Below, in pieces: positions 63,093-64,000 of a stretch of DNA of 64,000 nt. Location: NCBI GenBank assembly GCA_947579605.1, contig OX388307.1, forward strand, positions 30,543,237 to 30,607,236, read 5' to 3'. The notes below the pieces were generated by a model. That model did no database searches. It saw only the letters and a list, made by a program, of their open reading frames with translations, and was not told the origin of the DNA. The first letter of the stretch is position 1. Each line of letters starts with the position of its first letter. Origin of the DNA: Athripsodes cinereus (taxonomy: Eukaryota; Arthropoda; Insecta; Trichoptera; Leptoceridae). The translations under genes were made by a program, and so were the position numbers.

Positions 63093-63796
63093 TGTTAGGT
63101 ATCTACCAGGAGATTACTTAGAATAGAAGCAGATGCAACTAATAAATTAAACGTACAATTAGAACTGTAACAATAAGACTAAATTGAAAAGGATGGAATT
63201 CTTTTGAAATTATATTTTTAAATAGTTTAGAGTTGATATTGTCTATAGTATTGAATAGACAAATTTTGATATTGTCCTTGTAGACCACCATGATATTATT
63301 GCATATTATTAATATCCTTGGTTATATTGAGCACCTGCAAGCTATTGTGTAAATAACACAAAAGGGTAAGGCCATAAAACTTTACAATAGAAGAGAAAGC
63401 TTCTTCTTGCACAATAAGTGTTTTCAAGGAATAAATAAATAATACAAGGGGGATGTAACTATAAATATTATAACATTTTCTAGTATTTCATTGGTTAAAT
63501 TTTAAGAGTTAGCAAACCTTGTTATTGGCCATTATCAAATAAGGGTGGTACCGACTGACACACCCACATATTGCATTCTGCATAAAAACCATATGCAAAC
63601 AAAATAATTGAGACCATTTTCCATCATACATCTTAGAGCGCACATTCCGCTCCAGCTACTATCACACATCTCCAATACATAATCATACCTGTAATATCAT
63701 AGCATCTGTGTTTGCGATTTAATATTATAATACGAATAAATAATTAACATCACTCCAGAGTTTTATTCGTGTAGTGTGGAACCGAAGACCTTCACA
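63093..63796 (+). repeat. 3' LTR (704 bp)
   Basis: Same length and, by eye, same sequence as the 5' LTR; followed by AGTA at 63797-63800. Confidence 0.93.
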
Positions 63797-64000
63797 AGTA
63801 TACAAAGATTTGTTTCAGCCGCAGACGTTGTTTGTATGTTGTTGGGCGAATTACTGAGTAATTATTTAATTGATATCAAACCTTACCAGTGTGAGATATT
63901 AATATTATTATTATTAAATTCTTACGTCGATTGGATTGTAGGTGTTACATAACTGTTCTATTTAGGTCATAAAAGTCTACAATATTGTTATGTTAAAACA
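63797..64000 (+). other. FoxK intron 1 continues after the element
   Basis: AGTA (63797-63800) is the right target duplication. The rest is AT-rich with no gene seen. Confidence 0.5.

Larger units (their letters stand above)
52624..63796 (+). mobile_element. Complete errantivirus-like LTR retroelement (insect endogenous retrovirus), 11.17 kb
   Basis: Layout: 5' LTR 52624-53327, leader 53328-55226, gag 55227-56273, pol about 56180-59977, env about 59971-61962, 3' noncoding 61963-63092, 3' LTR 63093-63796. AGTA flanks both ends (52620-52623 and 63797-63800), the 4-bp duplication usual in Gypsy-type elements. The LTRs show no difference by eye and no ORF is broken, so insertion is recent. Env with a furin-type site and class-typical fusion peptide places it with env-bearing insect Ty3/Gypsy elements. 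It lies in FoxK intron 1 in the sense direction. Confidence 0.93.

Overview
The window looks like AT-rich insect nuclear DNA. The reasons are short GT-AG introns, an axonemal dynein gene, FoxK and GSKIP orthologues, an env-bearing Gypsy-type element, and many MITE, SINE and non-LTR fragments. Several repeat fragments resemble repeats familiar from Lepidoptera, so a moth or butterfly is my best guess, but nothing here proves it.

Region 1 (1-34,117) is the 3' two thirds of an axonemal inner-arm dynein heavy chain gene of the DNAH7/DNAH12 type on the plus strand. I resolve 48 exons with a continuous reading frame of 2,769 codons, from before AAA1 to the stop at 34,056-34,058. The 5' exons lie upstream of the window. 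One exon is only 39 nt, sits in frame and is absent from the family consensus. One intron appears to use a GC donor. Introns carry a solo LTR, a pogo-type transposon, a Penelope-like or MITE element with a hammerhead-like motif, tRNA-derived SINEs and a dispersed SINE-like family.

Region 2 is nested in the 5.6 kb dynein intron at 25,142-30,750. It holds a GSKIP gene on the minus strand and a candidate three-exon gene for an unrecognised 61-residue protein on the plus strand. GSKIP has a splice acceptor just before its ATG. A splice donor near 35,309 on the minus strand could be its first exon, so the gene may span the end of the dynein gene and share a divergent promoter with FoxK.

Region 3 (35.4-64 kb) starts with the first coding exon of FoxK (FHA domain, 36,686-37,044). 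I find no later FoxK exon in the window, so the remaining 27 kb is read as FoxK intron 1. It is filled with decayed non-LTR reverse transcriptase fragments, hAT-type MITE pieces and SINE-like copies.

Region 4 (52,624-63,796) is an intact LTR retroelement in FoxK intron 1, in the sense orientation. It has two LTRs of 704 bp that look identical, a 4-bp AGTA target duplication, a gag ORF with two CCHC knuckles, a pol ORF (PR, RT, RNase H, integrase) reached by a predicted -1 frameshift, and an env ORF with a furin-type site, fusion peptide and transmembrane anchor. It is an errantivirus-like (insect endogenous retrovirus) element and its insertion is recent. Its noncoding ends hold duplicated hairpins, including a pair in the 3' region whose stems differ by compensatory changes. 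These are the least explained structures in the window.
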